This document shows, one piece after another, positions 18,801 through 26,977 of a stretch of DNA of 50,544 bases. The notes beneath the pieces are model-generated. The model ran no database searches and was not told the origin of the DNA. It saw nothing but the letters and a program-made list of their open reading frames with translations. The number at the start of each line of letters is the position of its first letter. Position 1 is the stretch's first letter. Both the position numbers and the translations under genes were made by a program. This DNA is from an uncultured Pseudanabaenaceae cyanobacterium (GTDB taxonomy: Bacteria > Cyanobacteriota > Cyanobacteriia > PCC-9006 > JAAUQQ01). The stretch covers positions 1 to 50,544 of the forward strand of contig CALIGI010000029.1 of the NCBI GenBank assembly GCA_938021205.1, read 5' to 3'.

Positions 18801-19166
18801 TTAAGCTGCGACGGATTGAACTGCGCTGATCAACTGCTCTTCGGTGAAGGGCTTGGTGACGTAGGCAGAAACGCCTTGCTTTTTGGCCCAGTTTTGGTCG
18901 ACTTTGCGATCCTTTGTGGTACAAGCAATGACAGGGATTTCAGCAGTGGCAGGCTCACGCTTGAGCTCGCGGCAGAGCTCCAAGCCAGTCACCTCAGGCA
19001 TGACCAAATCAGTTACCACGATGTCAGGCTTGTTTGCTTTGACCTTTTCTAGCGCGTCAGCACCACTTTCGGCAGTGGTGACATCGTAGCCAGCACGCAC
19101 CAAGAAATTAGACATTAGTTGACGTTGGGAATCCATGTCATCCACAACCAATACGCTCTTAGCCAT
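18801..19166 (-). CDS. CheY-like response regulator (PilH/PixH/HmpB type)
   Basis: 121 residues, receiver domain only: Asp9-Asp10, phosphoacceptor Asp53 (VTDLVMPE), Thr83 and Lys105 (VTKPF). It lacks an output domain, as is usual for the second regulator of this cluster. It lies 302 bp after the PATAN-REC gene and is followed by a strong terminator-like hairpin, which may keep its dosage high relative to the kinase genes. Confidence 0.92.
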   Translation of the reverse strand: MAKSVLVVDDMDSQRQLMSNFLVRAGYDVTTAESGADALEKVKANKPDIVVTDLVMPEVTGLELCRELKREPATAEIPVIACTTKDRKVDQNWAKKQGVSAYVTKPFTEEQLISAVQSVAA

Positions 19167-19350
19167 GATTCTCGAATCCTAATCTGTTTTGTGGTTTGAA
19201 ATTCAATAAAACTTGAGTGAAGGTTAGCTCCGATTAAGGTGCATTGCTCTAAACTCTCTTCGTGCCGAAGGCTCAATTACCGAAGTAGAATTGCCCCCCT
19301 GTTTTAGCCCAGTTGTGGTGATTCTTACAGCGCATCAAAATCTGTAAGAT

Positions 19351-19370
19351 ACCTGCCTGTAGAGGCAGGT
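19351..19370. promoter_or_regulatory. Short hairpin between PATAN-REC and CheY genes
   Basis: A perfect 8-bp stem ACCTGCCT/AGGCAGGT with a 4-base loop, in the 302-bp gap upstream of the CheY gene. There is no clear T run on the - strand, so it could be a weak terminator, an mRNA processing site or a stabilising structure. Confidence 0.4.
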
Positions 19371-19468
19371 TGAGAACACGACTTAACTCCATCTGTTGAA
19401 CTTAGTAAGCCCAATTTTGTGCATGGTTCATCATTTGTAGAGCAGCCATCACTAAGTCAAAATGGGAG

Positions 19469-20665
19469 CTAGAAGGCAACTGTCGTCTTTAGATGGGTCT
19501 CAACGATCGCCAGTAAGTCCGCCTTAGAAAATGGCTTAGTCAGGTAATCTGTTGCACCTGATGATTCAGCCTTTGCTTTATCCAATGCCCCAGTATTTCC
19601 ACTGACCATAATGATGGGAACCTGTTTAAATACAGAACTCCGTTTGAGGATTTGGCAGAGGCGATTACCATTGATTCCAGGCATGGAGACATCCATTAGA
19701 ATCAAATCTGGCTTCATCGAAAACATCGTAGAGAGCGACTCCATCGGGTTTTCTACCGTAGCGACTTCGAAACCCTCAGAGCCCAGATAGCCCTCAATGG
19801 TCTCCAGCATGGCGGGGCTGTCGTCAATGCAGACAATTTTTTGTCGCTTCGTTTCGCTGCTACCACCGGACGGGGGGGGGGACTGCTCAGGGATTGCTTC
19901 GACTGGAGCCGTAGAGGCCAAGGTTGGAATATTGGGCAGTAGGTTGAAAGGCTCTGCCGCATCCCCTAGCTGGATGACCTGGTGTTGGATATAAGGAAAT
20001 AAAAGCTGAGCAACCTTTAAGCGATCCTGCTTCAAAAAGATAGCTAGCTCCCCAATGCTTTTGTTCTGCATCAGTTTGGCCAGCATGGAGAGAAGCCCAG
20101 GGTTGAGCATGCCGTTGGGGACGGGTTGGTTCAGTTTCTCTGGATCAGCGCAGTAGGGCTGCTGATAGGGAGATTTAAGGCTTGGGGTTAGCTGTTGCCA
20201 GGACTTTAGGCGGGTTTCTAGCTGAGCAATTACCTCGGCCAGGTTTGGCATGTCATCGGAGACCTTGGCGTGGGGCTCTTCATACCATTCTGCACTTCCT
20301 TCGGTTAGCCAAAGTAGGCTTTCGAGGGCATCTTGGGCGATCGCATGGTTGAGTGTTGCCCGACTACTCTCATCTAGCTTTCCCTGCTGGAACAGCTCTT
20401 CAGTGGTGGTGCTTAACGCTCCCCAAGAGGTCGGATTCAAAATATCCATATCAGCTGTGAGCTGAGTGATGGTTTCATGTCCCAACTGAGCTAGATGGTA
20501 ATTTAAAGTCTCTAAGGTTTGCGCTGAGTGAGTGACATAACGAAGTTTGCCTTGGCTAACAAAGACTTTCCAAGTTACACCGTTGTGAGTGACCTGTAAG
20601 AAACCATTCTTGTCAGGGTGTGTGATATTGCGGCACTGTTCTGCCCCGCTAAATGTATTGACCAT
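19469..20665 (-). CDS. PATAN/DUF4388-type response regulator (PatA/PilG/HmpA type)
   Basis: 398 residues. The N-terminal ~110 residues have the PatA N-terminal (PATAN) pattern (FLQVTHNGVTWKVFVSQGKL then LRYVTHSAQT). A helical middle follows, and a C-terminal receiver (~275-395) with Asp325 in LILMDVSMPG and Lys in LTKPF. It is the first gene of the - strand chemosensory cluster and probably acts on the pilus machinery after phosphorylation by the CheA. It is read divergently from tauA across a 464-bp gap. Confidence 0.88.
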   Translation of the reverse strand: MVNTFSGAEQCRNITHPDKNGFLQVTHNGVTWKVFVSQGKLRYVTHSAQTLETLNYHLAQLGHETITQLTADMDILNPTSWGALSTTTEELFQQGKLDESSRATLNHAIAQDALESLLWLTEGSAEWYEEPHAKVSDDMPNLAEVIAQLETRLKSWQQLTPSLKSPYQQPYCADPEKLNQPVPNGMLNPGLLSMLAKLMQNKSIGELAIFLKQDRLKVAQLLFPYIQHQVIQLGDAAEPFNLLPNIPTLASTAPVEAIPEQSPPPSGGSSETKRQKIVCIDDSPAMLETIEGYLGSEGFEVATVENPMESLSTMFSMKPDLILMDVSMPGINGNRLCQILKRSSVFKQVPIIMVSGNTGALDKAKAESSGATDYLTKPFSKADLLAIVETHLKTTVAF

Positions 20666-21129
20666 ATTGAACTTCTCAATGGGACAGTAAGGCCGGATTG
20701 AATGCTGCTACGGCATTGAAATGTGAGATGCCCTCTGAAAGATCACTTCAGCGGTTGACTGGATTCTCTTTGCAGCATGTTTCTAGCTTTCCCTCGCAAA
20801 TCTTTAGATAAACAGGAGTATTTTAAGTTTTAAAGGCTAAAAAACATTGAGTCGACTAGATTTAGCTTGGCATCGGCTGCACATGCGATAGAGCATTTTG
20901 ATGGGTGCCAAAGTCGAGATGAGCATGAACGAGATTTCAAGCTTTGAGCCGCTGTCTTATTTTGGGTAAGCCATTTGCTCAAGTGCTCTTTAGATTAATT
21001 GAGTCGTGTGTTGTCAGGGCTGAGTGGGAAATCTAAGGACCAACGCAGTAACAGAGTAGTGCGATCGCCTGTCGATTCACTCGTCGTTTAACAGCTCTCG
21101 TAACCCATTCAAGGTGAGGAACCCTTTAC
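20666..21129. promoter_or_regulatory. Divergent intergenic region between chemosensory operon and tauA
   Basis: 464 bp without a gene. It must hold the promoter of the - strand operon and that of tauA. I see one HIP1 site at its right end and a good ribosome binding site for tauA (AGGTGAGGA, about 21112-21120, nine bases before the ATG), but no promoter boxes I would defend. Confidence 0.5.
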
Positions 21130-22215
21130 ATGATCTCGACAAAGCTTGGTCTGCAATCTCTTAAGCGAAGAAAATTCAATACCCTCCTGGGCTTGGCGGG
21201 GGTTGGGATGGCATTGACTTTTAGCGCCTGTGTTCCGAGTGGTGTAAATAAGGCATCTGGCGGCACCATGCCCGAGGAAATCCGCATCGGCTACCAAGTG
21301 GTGCCCAACGCTGAGCTGTTGGCAAAGGCGTCAGGTCTCGTTGAAGAGAAGCTGCCTGAGACCAAAATTAGCTGGATTAAGTACAACTCCGGCGGTGATG
21401 TGAACAAGGCGATGGCAGCCGGTGAGCTGGATGCTGGCTTGGCGGGGTCCGTGCCTGTCTCCACGGGTATTGCGACGGATTTGCCCTACCAGGTTTATTT
21501 CATCCATGACTTGATCGGTGACAACGAAGCCCTTGCGGTGCGTACTGACTCCGGAATCATTCGTCTGGCAGATATCAAGGGTAAGACAATTGCGGTGCCT
21601 TTTGGTTCTACCACTCACTTCAGCTTGCTATCTGCCTTGGAGAATAATGGCATTGATGTCAGTACAGTCAATATCGTTGACATGAGTCCTGATCAAACCT
21701 TGGCAGCTTGGAAAAGTGGTGAGATTGACGGCAGCTTTATTTGGCACCCCACCCTGGGTAAGATGCTCGACAGCGATGGTATTGTCTTGACCTCTGCTAA
21801 GCAGTTGGCTGAAGAAGGCATTATTACGGCGGATTTGGCGGTGGTGAATCAGGAATTTGCGAGTCAATATCCTGAAGCGATGACTCAGTATGTTTCTGCA
21901 CTGGATGAGGCAGTGGAGCTGTATCGTGCTGATCCTCAAGCTGCTGCCCAGGCTGTCTCGGGAGAGCTGGGCCTGGATGCTGAGAAGAGCCTGGCTGCCA
22001 TGGATGAGCTGGTTTGGTTGAATGCTGAGGAGCAGGCAAGCCCTAAGTATCTGGGGACGGCTGATAAGCCTGGTGCTTTGGCTAAGGTGCTCAAGGAGTC
22101 CGCTGAGTTTATGGTGACTCAGGGAGCAATTGAGGTTGCGCCTGAGCTAGAGGTCTATAACGATGCGCTGTATAGCAATGCAGTGAACTCCGCGAGCGAA
22201 GTCGCAGTTAAGTAG
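21130..22215 (+). CDS. tauA: Taurine/sulfonate ABC transporter substrate-binding lipoprotein (TauA-like)
   Basis: 361 residues with a basic N-terminus, hydrophobic segment and lipobox FSAC (Cys34), so a membrane-anchored periplasmic lipoprotein. The sequence follows the TauA/SsuA family: EIRIGYQVVPNAELLAKA, then GELDAGLAGSVPVSTGIA, then KGKTIAVPFGSTTHFSLLSA. It should bind taurine or a related sulfonate for uptake as sulfur or nitrogen source. The ribosome binding site is strong. No tauB/tauC follows; instead there is a hairpin and decayed DNA. A TauB/SsuB-type ATPase gene is cut by the right window edge. Confidence 0.85.
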   Translation: MISTKLGLQSLKRRKFNTLLGLAGVGMALTFSACVPSGVNKASGGTMPEEIRIGYQVVPNAELLAKASGLVEEKLPETKISWIKYNSGGDVNKAMAAGELDAGLAGSVPVSTGIATDLPYQVYFIHDLIGDNEALAVRTDSGIIRLADIKGKTIAVPFGSTTHFSLLSALENNGIDVSTVNIVDMSPDQTLAAWKSGEIDGSFIWHPTLGKMLDSDGIVLTSAKQLAEEGIITADLAVVNQEFASQYPEAMTQYVSALDEAVELYRADPQAAAQAVSGELGLDAEKSLAAMDELVWLNAEEQASPKYLGTADKPGALAKVLKESAEFMVTQGAIEVAPELEVYNDALYSNAVNSASEVAVK

Positions 22216-22234
22216 GTCTGAAGCATGAGCCCGA

Positions 22235-22277
22235 TTTTGGAAGAGGTAAGAGGGCCTCTCTCTTACCTCTTCCAAAA
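22235..22277. terminator. 18-bp perfect palindrome after tauA
   Basis: An exact 18-bp inverted repeat (22235-22252 with 22260-22277) around a 7-base loop, starting 20 bp after the tauA stop. The outer ends are TTTT...AAAA, the reverse of a normal intrinsic terminator, so it may protect the mRNA 3' end instead of, or as well as, terminating transcription. Confidence 0.6.
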
Positions 22278-22517
22278 TTACCCGTTAGCGACAAGTAGAG
22301 AGATGGCTTGTGTGGTCTATGTCGGGGTTGCTAGTTGTTCGTCTTCTCGAAGTTGCTATAGTTGGCCTAGATCTCTCCGAAGGATCTTGAGACCGAGGTT
22401 GCAATCACCTTTTTGCTCCAAGAATACGTCTTGGAGAATTTTAGGGGAGCAAGCATTACGAGGTAATAGCCTCTATCAAATGTAAAGATATTTGGACTCT
22501 GCCGAGCTTTTTATGCG

Positions 22518-22911
22518 GGCCTATTGGTTGCGTTTTATGACCAAGGGAGCCATTGCATACTCAGGTGCAAACCTTTTTTGATCAGTGCACAGGTTTGCTC
22601 ATCACCACAGAAAGCTGCGCGACTGAAGTGATGTGGCTTTTGGCGACGGATTGGCGCGTACAGAATGAATTCCTGAATCATGTGGCTGCTGGTCTCTAAG
22701 GTTGTGAGCCTTTGCTCGCCAAGAATTACTAGCGCATTGCTGAACTCAATGAGTAGTATGCAGACTTACCGGGTGATTTCTCAGATTTAGCTTTGGTAGC
22801 CCTATCTGAGCGTTTGGATATCGCAATATTGCGACGCTGGATAAGGATTTTGATGCTTGCCGACGTTACCGCAAGCAAGCGTTCAATCGAGTGTTCTATC
22901 CACAGCGCTAA
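22518..22911 (+). pseudogene. Decayed PIN-domain (VapC-like) toxin gene
   Basis: Reading across frames recovers a PIN-toxin sequence: GLLVAFYDQ, then EPLHTQVQTFFDQCTGLLIT, TESCATEVMWLLATDW, RIAELNE, YADLPGDFSDLALVALSE, and finally ATLDKDFDACRRYRKQAFNR. Frameshifts lie near 22543 and 22830, and three in-frame stops occur; two are TAG where the family has Gln, consistent with CAG to TAG changes. The N-terminal catalytic Asp region is not recovered. No antitoxin gene is visible upstream. It is clearly dead. Confidence 0.75.
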
Positions 22912-22934
22912 AATAAAACTCAATCCACTATCGC

Positions 22935-23039
22935 GGGGGCGAGATCGTAGCCATGGGTACACCAGAGGAGGTTACTTAGGTGGAGGCGTCTCACACGGGG
23001 CATCCTCTAAGACAGATGCTGGAGCAACATACGAAGTGA
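22935..23039 (+). pseudogene. C-terminal fragment of a uvrA copy
   Basis: Translation gives GGEIVAMGTPEEVT, a TAG, then VEASHTGHPLRQMLEQHTK and a stop. This matches the C-terminus of the intact UvrA in this window (GGQIVAMGTPEEVAQVEGSH and onward) nearly residue for residue, including the stop position; the TAG falls where the intact gene encodes Gln. Only the last ~35 codons remain, and they start 24 bp after the dead PIN gene. It must derive from a second uvrA copy or a partial duplication. Confidence 0.8.
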
Positions 23040-23125
23040 AGCTGGATAGATCACACGACAGTGCAGTAAAGACTTGGTTGATTTTCCAGGTTCAAAGCTG
23101 AGATTGCCTGGGCTCGATGCTATCT

Positions 23126-23330
23126 GCTAGGAACATAAGCAGACGCTTGGGGCATTGTTGATTGCGATCTCATCAATTCGCCAATCTAAAGCTGAATTAG
23201 ACATGCCTCAGAACATGAGCGCATTGATGATGCTAAACATGATGCTATACAAACTTTGGAAAGAAACGCGAGAAATGGGGCTTGTTCGAGCCTCCTCAGA
23301 GAGGCAACTCCAATTAGACCTTCTCCTTTA
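23126..23330 (+). pseudogene. Relic of a small protein family shared with 25015-25318
   Basis: The frame reads EHKQTLGALLIAISSIRQSK, then AELDMPQNMSALMMLNMMLY and KLWKETREMG. It parallels GKKQTIGALLIAIAHTRLSQ, TGLEIPEHQRVEEPELRLYR and LVEETRDGAY of the second copy. A stop lies directly upstream and there is no start codon, so only a 3' part survives. The family resembles short cyanobacterial hypothetical proteins; I know no function. Confidence 0.55.
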
Positions 23331-23383
23331 ACAAAAGTGAGTAAGTCAAATCATAGAATCAATCAATTCTCATTTTTAAATGT

Positions 23384-23430
23384 CATTATATTCGCAATAA
23401 TTCTAATGTACTCCCAGTCATAAAGAAGAA
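23384..23430 (+). repeat. Segment resembling the integrase-upstream/attI region at 25820
   Basis: AATAATTCTAATGTACTCC here matches AATAATTCTGATGTACTCC at about 25825, and both are followed some 20 bases later by AATTCTG. The second copy lies between the integron integrase start and its attI-like core, so this may be a relic of a duplicated attI region in front of the amidotransferase-like gene. Confidence 0.45.
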
Positions 23431-23574
23431 TTCTGGCTATGATCCTTCCAAGGGGTCAATAGATTGACAAACTCTGACTAATAATAAGTAGTTAGGAGAT
23501 TAATTTCAGAATGATCTACTTAGAATTAAAAACTACTAGGATAAAAGCCTTAATAACATGATCAGGTGCTACGT

Positions 23575-24762
23575 ATGTCTAAGTCTAGTCAAGTTCTAAT
23601 TGATACTTTTCTCACAGATCGAAATGCACCAAACCCCCTCGGTTACAGGAGCTCAACCTGGGGGCGTCGGGTAGATGATCTATCTATGGTTGACCCAGAA
23701 GAAATTGCAAGAAGTGTTGTAGTTATTGAACCTTGGAAACATGTGGGTGAGCGACCCAACGATAAGGTTGGCGTCATTGCATCCGAGAATGTGGCCTATG
23801 TTGTTGATCAACTCATGGGTTTACCAACGCTTATTGTGCCCGCTTGGAAGCAAGGTATTCCTGACCTACAACGCTTTGCGACCCTAACAAGCCTAGCCAA
23901 GCTTATCGTTTTGGAAGGCGGCGAACCAGATGTCCATGTGGAAAACACTTTTTCGGAAGCATTTCCTCGTTCAGATGCTACAAAACTGATTGTTGAATTC
24001 CTCCTACGACAGATTCCTTTTCTTGGTATTTGCCTCTCTCATCAGCTCACAGCACAAGCACATGTCGAATTAATCCGTGAATTTGTACATCGTCTAGAAC
24101 AGTCAAAACAACCAGCATTTGTTGCTGTTAGCCATCGCATTGCCGGGATTGCAAGTCGCCTAAAGGTCGAAAAGACTTATGGCACTGTCGCCGAATCTTG
24201 GAATGATGAATCATTTGCCGTTGCCAAAAATGAAGAAATTAGCCATTCTAATACAAGATTATACCCTTATCACGAGATTGATCTTTCTCATGTTCCTACT
24301 GAAATAACGGAAGCCTATCGTGTCATCGCAAAACATTTTGATGGCATCATTGATGTCGCACTTCAGTACGAAAATGATCTTCATATTCAGGCGTTCCATG
24401 GCAACGAAGTGTCAGAAGAATCAATGCGCTTTGTCTGTTGGGCTTATCAGCAAATTCACCATGTGATAACTGCCTATAGCGTCGAAGCAGCCTCAACAAT
24501 AGATTTACAGGGTCTAATGTCTGCACCAGTAGGTATCGAAATTTTAGCTTCAACGCATACTCAAAGTGGAGATCCACTTTGTGAAGTCGCAGCAACCGGT
24601 ATTTATTGGGATAGTGGTCAGAAAGCACTCACAACACAGTTTCATCCAGAACTTGATGAATCCTTAATGACCGCATCTGAAGGTTGGGCACCCTCCTGGG
24701 ACGAAATGAAACGTTCTGATGGAATTCGTTTGTTGGCACGCATGTTGCAGGCAGTGCTCTAA
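23575..24762 (+). CDS. Class I glutamine amidotransferase-like protein
   Basis: 395 residues from the ATG at 23575 (a GTG nine bases upstream is also in frame). The nucleophile Cys153 sits in PFLGICLSHQLTA, and His357/Glu359 in QFHPELDE complete a GATase1 triad. About 200 residues separate them, more than in small GATase domains, and a ~130-residue N-terminal region has no partner-domain signature. No amide-acceptor synthetase gene is adjacent, so it may be a stand-alone amidase or peptidase. It is AT-rich with few HIP1 sites nearby, unlike the core genes, suggesting acquisition. The substrate is unknown. Confidence 0.75.
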   Translation: MSKSSQVLIDTFLTDRNAPNPLGYRSSTWGRRVDDLSMVDPEEIARSVVVIEPWKHVGERPNDKVGVIASENVAYVVDQLMGLPTLIVPAWKQGIPDLQRFATLTSLAKLIVLEGGEPDVHVENTFSEAFPRSDATKLIVEFLLRQIPFLGICLSHQLTAQAHVELIREFVHRLEQSKQPAFVAVSHRIAGIASRLKVEKTYGTVAESWNDESFAVAKNEEISHSNTRLYPYHEIDLSHVPTEITEAYRVIAKHFDGIIDVALQYENDLHIQAFHGNEVSEESMRFVCWAYQQIHHVITAYSVEAASTIDLQGLMSAPVGIEILASTHTQSGDPLCEVAATGIYWDSGQKALTTQFHPELDESLMTASEGWAPSWDEMKRSDGIRLLARMLQAVL

Positions 24763-25014
24763 AGATGAGTGATTAGCCGTTGCATTTGTGCAACTTGACA
24801 AAGATAATTCTGGCAAAGCGCGGTGGCAGACTTTATCATCGCTTCGATGCTAAGTTTTAGACCTTAGATACTGCTGGTATTGTCTGTTGAAGGGATTATC
24901 AGTAAATCCATGTGGTTGCGATCGCTCTATTGAACGTTTTTCGCCAGCATCACCCTTGGGGTAGACAATACCACTAGTACGTTACTGTCTGGTTAAGGGG
25001 TAAAGCTCTTGAGC
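24763..25014. other. Intergenic, spaced inverted repeat only
   Basis: No gene is visible. An 11-bp inverted repeat (24875-24885 TGGTATTGTCT with 24963-24973) is separated by 77 bp and could be the ends of a small lost or miniature element. A short hairpin GTTGCA/TGCAAC follows the amidotransferase stop. Confidence 0.4.
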
Positions 25015-25318
25015 AGACAGTGCCGCAATCTGGGGGCTGATTTTTCTAGACTTAAATGATGTACGTCAGGGTAAGAAGCAGACCATTGGCGCATTACTGA
25101 TTGCGATCGCCCACACTCGCCTATCCCAAACAGGATTGGAGATCCCAGAGCATCAGCGTGTGGAGGAGCCAGAGCTAAGGCTATATAGGCTTGTGGAGGA
25201 AACACGGGATGGGGCTTATGCCTATTACAACGCTTTGCTAGATAGCCTGAATAGTTTTTGTAATGCTTTGGAACTGCGGCAGCGGTTGATGGGTCAGTCC
25301 GATCTTCTAAACATCTAA
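25015..25318 (+). pseudogene. 3' remnant of a small cyanobacterial protein gene (second copy)
   Basis: An open frame from a stop near 25014 to the TAA at 25318 reads LIFLDLNDVRQGKKQTIGAL, then LIAIAHTRLSQTG, LEIPEHQRVEEPELRLYRL and YNALLDSLNSFCNALELRQR. It has no start codon upstream of the conserved part, so it is truncated at the 5' end (a TTG at 25136 would keep only the last 60 residues). Its 3' end overlaps the 3' end of the integrase gene by 12 bp. It is homologous to the relic at 23126-23330. Confidence 0.5.
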
Positions 25319-25768
25319 AGGACTGCGTACACCTTGCGCTCCGCGATGGAGCACATAGGTGTCGTAGCTCAACAGAATCTGAATGAGTAGCCGATAAACC
25401 CCAGACAGATTCTTAATAATTGCGCGAGTTTCATCTGGGCTCAATACAACAGGCAAGCGCTGTGGGCGCTTGGCCCGAATTGCGTCGATTCTGCCTTCCA
25501 GCTCTTGCTTGAGGACTTCCCGATACAAAAACAGAATTGCGTTGAAGGCTTGATTTTGAGTAGAGGCAGCAACCTGACCTTCAACAGCCAAGTGAGTCAG
25601 GAAGGCTTCGATCTCGGGAACTGCCATTTCTGAGGGGTGCCGTTTGTCATGAAACAAAATATAACGAGGAATCCACTGAACATAAGTTTTCTCTGTACGA
25701 TAAGAATAATGTTTGAGACGCAGGGTTTCTCGAACCCTGTCTAGGAGCTTCTTTGGTGGTTTTTCCAT
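25307..25768 (-). pseudogene. intI: Integron integrase (IntI-type tyrosine recombinase) with internal deletion
   Basis: The open frame of 153 residues starts with a full IntI N-terminus: LRLKHYSYRTEKTYVQWIPR, YILFHDKRHPSEMAVPEIEA and VAASTQNQAFNAILFLYREV, ending in RLPVVLSPDE. After LLIQILLSY it jumps to TYVLHRGAQGVRSPLDV, which is the extreme C-terminus of these integrases. The ~165 residues between, which carry the catalytic Arg, Lys, His, Arg and Tyr, are missing, so the product cannot recombine DNA. The deletion kept the frame (junction near 25360-25372). The family normally has about 320 residues. It is divergent from the cassette-like gene at 26.1 kb. Confidence 0.88.
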
Positions 25769-25876
25769 AATGATCTGATAGACCGAATAATTCGGCAGAT
25801 CACCCTTAGAAGCATGTATTCAGAATAATTCTGATGTACTCCTGGGGATATACGGAAAAATTCTGCATAATAAATT

Positions 25877-25883
25877 GTTAGAC
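25877..25883 (+). mobile_element. attI-like core site
   Basis: GTTAGAC fits the integron core consensus GTTRRRY and lies 109 bp upstream of the integrase start, between integrase and first cassette-like gene, where attI belongs. A 7-base match alone is weak; the position is what supports it. Confidence 0.45.
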
Positions 25884-26095
25884 TGCCTCACGCATATGCA
25901 GGTACAGTCATATGTTTATTTGGCTATGGGAAGCTTGGCTATTTGGTTTAGTTTCTGCTACTGAAGAGTATTAATGAAATATCTACTTCTCAAACAGCAT
26001 TCACTAGGTAATTGAGGTTACATTTGCAGGACCTGAACATAGCTTTATCTTGGAATATACTTGTAAGTGCCCCTATAAACGCCCAAGCAGCTGAT

Positions 26096-26887
26096 ATGAG
26101 TCAGGACAAGAAGGATGATTCTACCTCCAAGCAAGGAGGTCAAACACAGAGAATAGTTGCCATCACAGGCTTAGTTGGTGCCTTTGCAGCACTTTTTACT
26201 GCTATAGGTGCGCCAGACTTTTTTCCCTCATTGATCAAAACTTTTTTGGGATCGACTAGCTCTGAAGGATCTTCAGAAGTTGGCTCTACTGAGGCTGACG
26301 AGCCTTCAGGATTGGGGAGCACTTCATCAGTAGATACCCCATCACCAACATTATCCCCAAGTCCAACTCCGATATCAGAACCGACACCAGCACCAAACCC
26401 ACCAACTTCTCAAACTCCAACTGGCAACCAAGATATTGAGCCAATCAAATTAAAAATCGAGCGTGTAACTGTGGAAGATGATAATTCTTATTCATCTATT
26501 TATGGACCTGAAAAAACTATAGATAACAATATTTCTTCTGGAAATTACTGGTCAACAGAAAATGGAGCAATCATTGAAGTTTCTCTAAACTTTTTCCTTG
26601 AAGAGATAAGTACCGTGAATAAAATTCATTTCATTTCTACTAGAAATAATGGAAGTTATACACAGCCACAATCTCTGGATTTGGCGTTCATCAACGAATC
26701 AGGAGAGAAAGTCGAAGAGCGTACTATCCAAGTCAAAACGCCCAATACGCAATGGGAAAGGAATGATTTCGACCCTGTTGCCAATGTAAGTATGATAAGA
26801 CTACAACTCTTAGATCCCCTGAATGATACTGGCAGTTATATGACATTAAATGAAGTTCAGTTTTATGGTTTCCCTTTCGAGGAATAG
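26096..26887 (+). CDS. Membrane-anchored discoidin-like (F5/8 type C-like) protein, probable integron cassette gene
   Basis: 263 residues from the ATG at 26096; a TTG at 26012 in frame would add 28 residues. A short charged head precedes one TM segment (~20-40), a Ser/Gly/Glu-rich stretch and a Pro/Thr/Ser linker (~75-115). A ~145-residue beta-rich C-terminal domain has the discoidin pattern: EKTIDNNISSGNYWSTENGA, then FFLEEISTVNKIHF and a closing NEVQFYGF. Such domains bind carbohydrate or lipid, so this is probably a surface adhesin or recognition protein. The DNA is AT-rich. The gene lies between an attI-like core and an attC-like site in cassette orientation. Confidence 0.75.
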   Translation: MSQDKKDDSTSKQGGQTQRIVAITGLVGAFAALFTAIGAPDFFPSLIKTFLGSTSSEGSSEVGSTEADEPSGLGSTSSVDTPSPTLSPSPTPISEPTPAPNPPTSQTPTGNQDIEPIKLKIERVTVEDDNSYSSIYGPEKTIDNNISSGNYWSTENGAIIEVSLNFFLEEISTVNKIHFISTRNNGSYTQPQSLDLAFINESGEKVEERTIQVKTPNTQWERNDFDPVANVSMIRLQLLDPLNDTGSYMTLNEVQFYGFPFEE

Positions 26888-26977
26888 AGTTGGCACTATG
26901 TTGGTGACAGTCAATAGAAATTGAGTTGTTCTATCAATAAATTCCTGAGCCTACATCAAGTTTTCATAAGTTTCTCA

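Noticed and set aside
24763..24830. Possible attC after the amidotransferase-like gene
   Set aside because: Only a small 6-bp hairpin (GTTGCA/TGCAAC) is there; no RYYYAAC...GTTRRRY pair at proper spacing.
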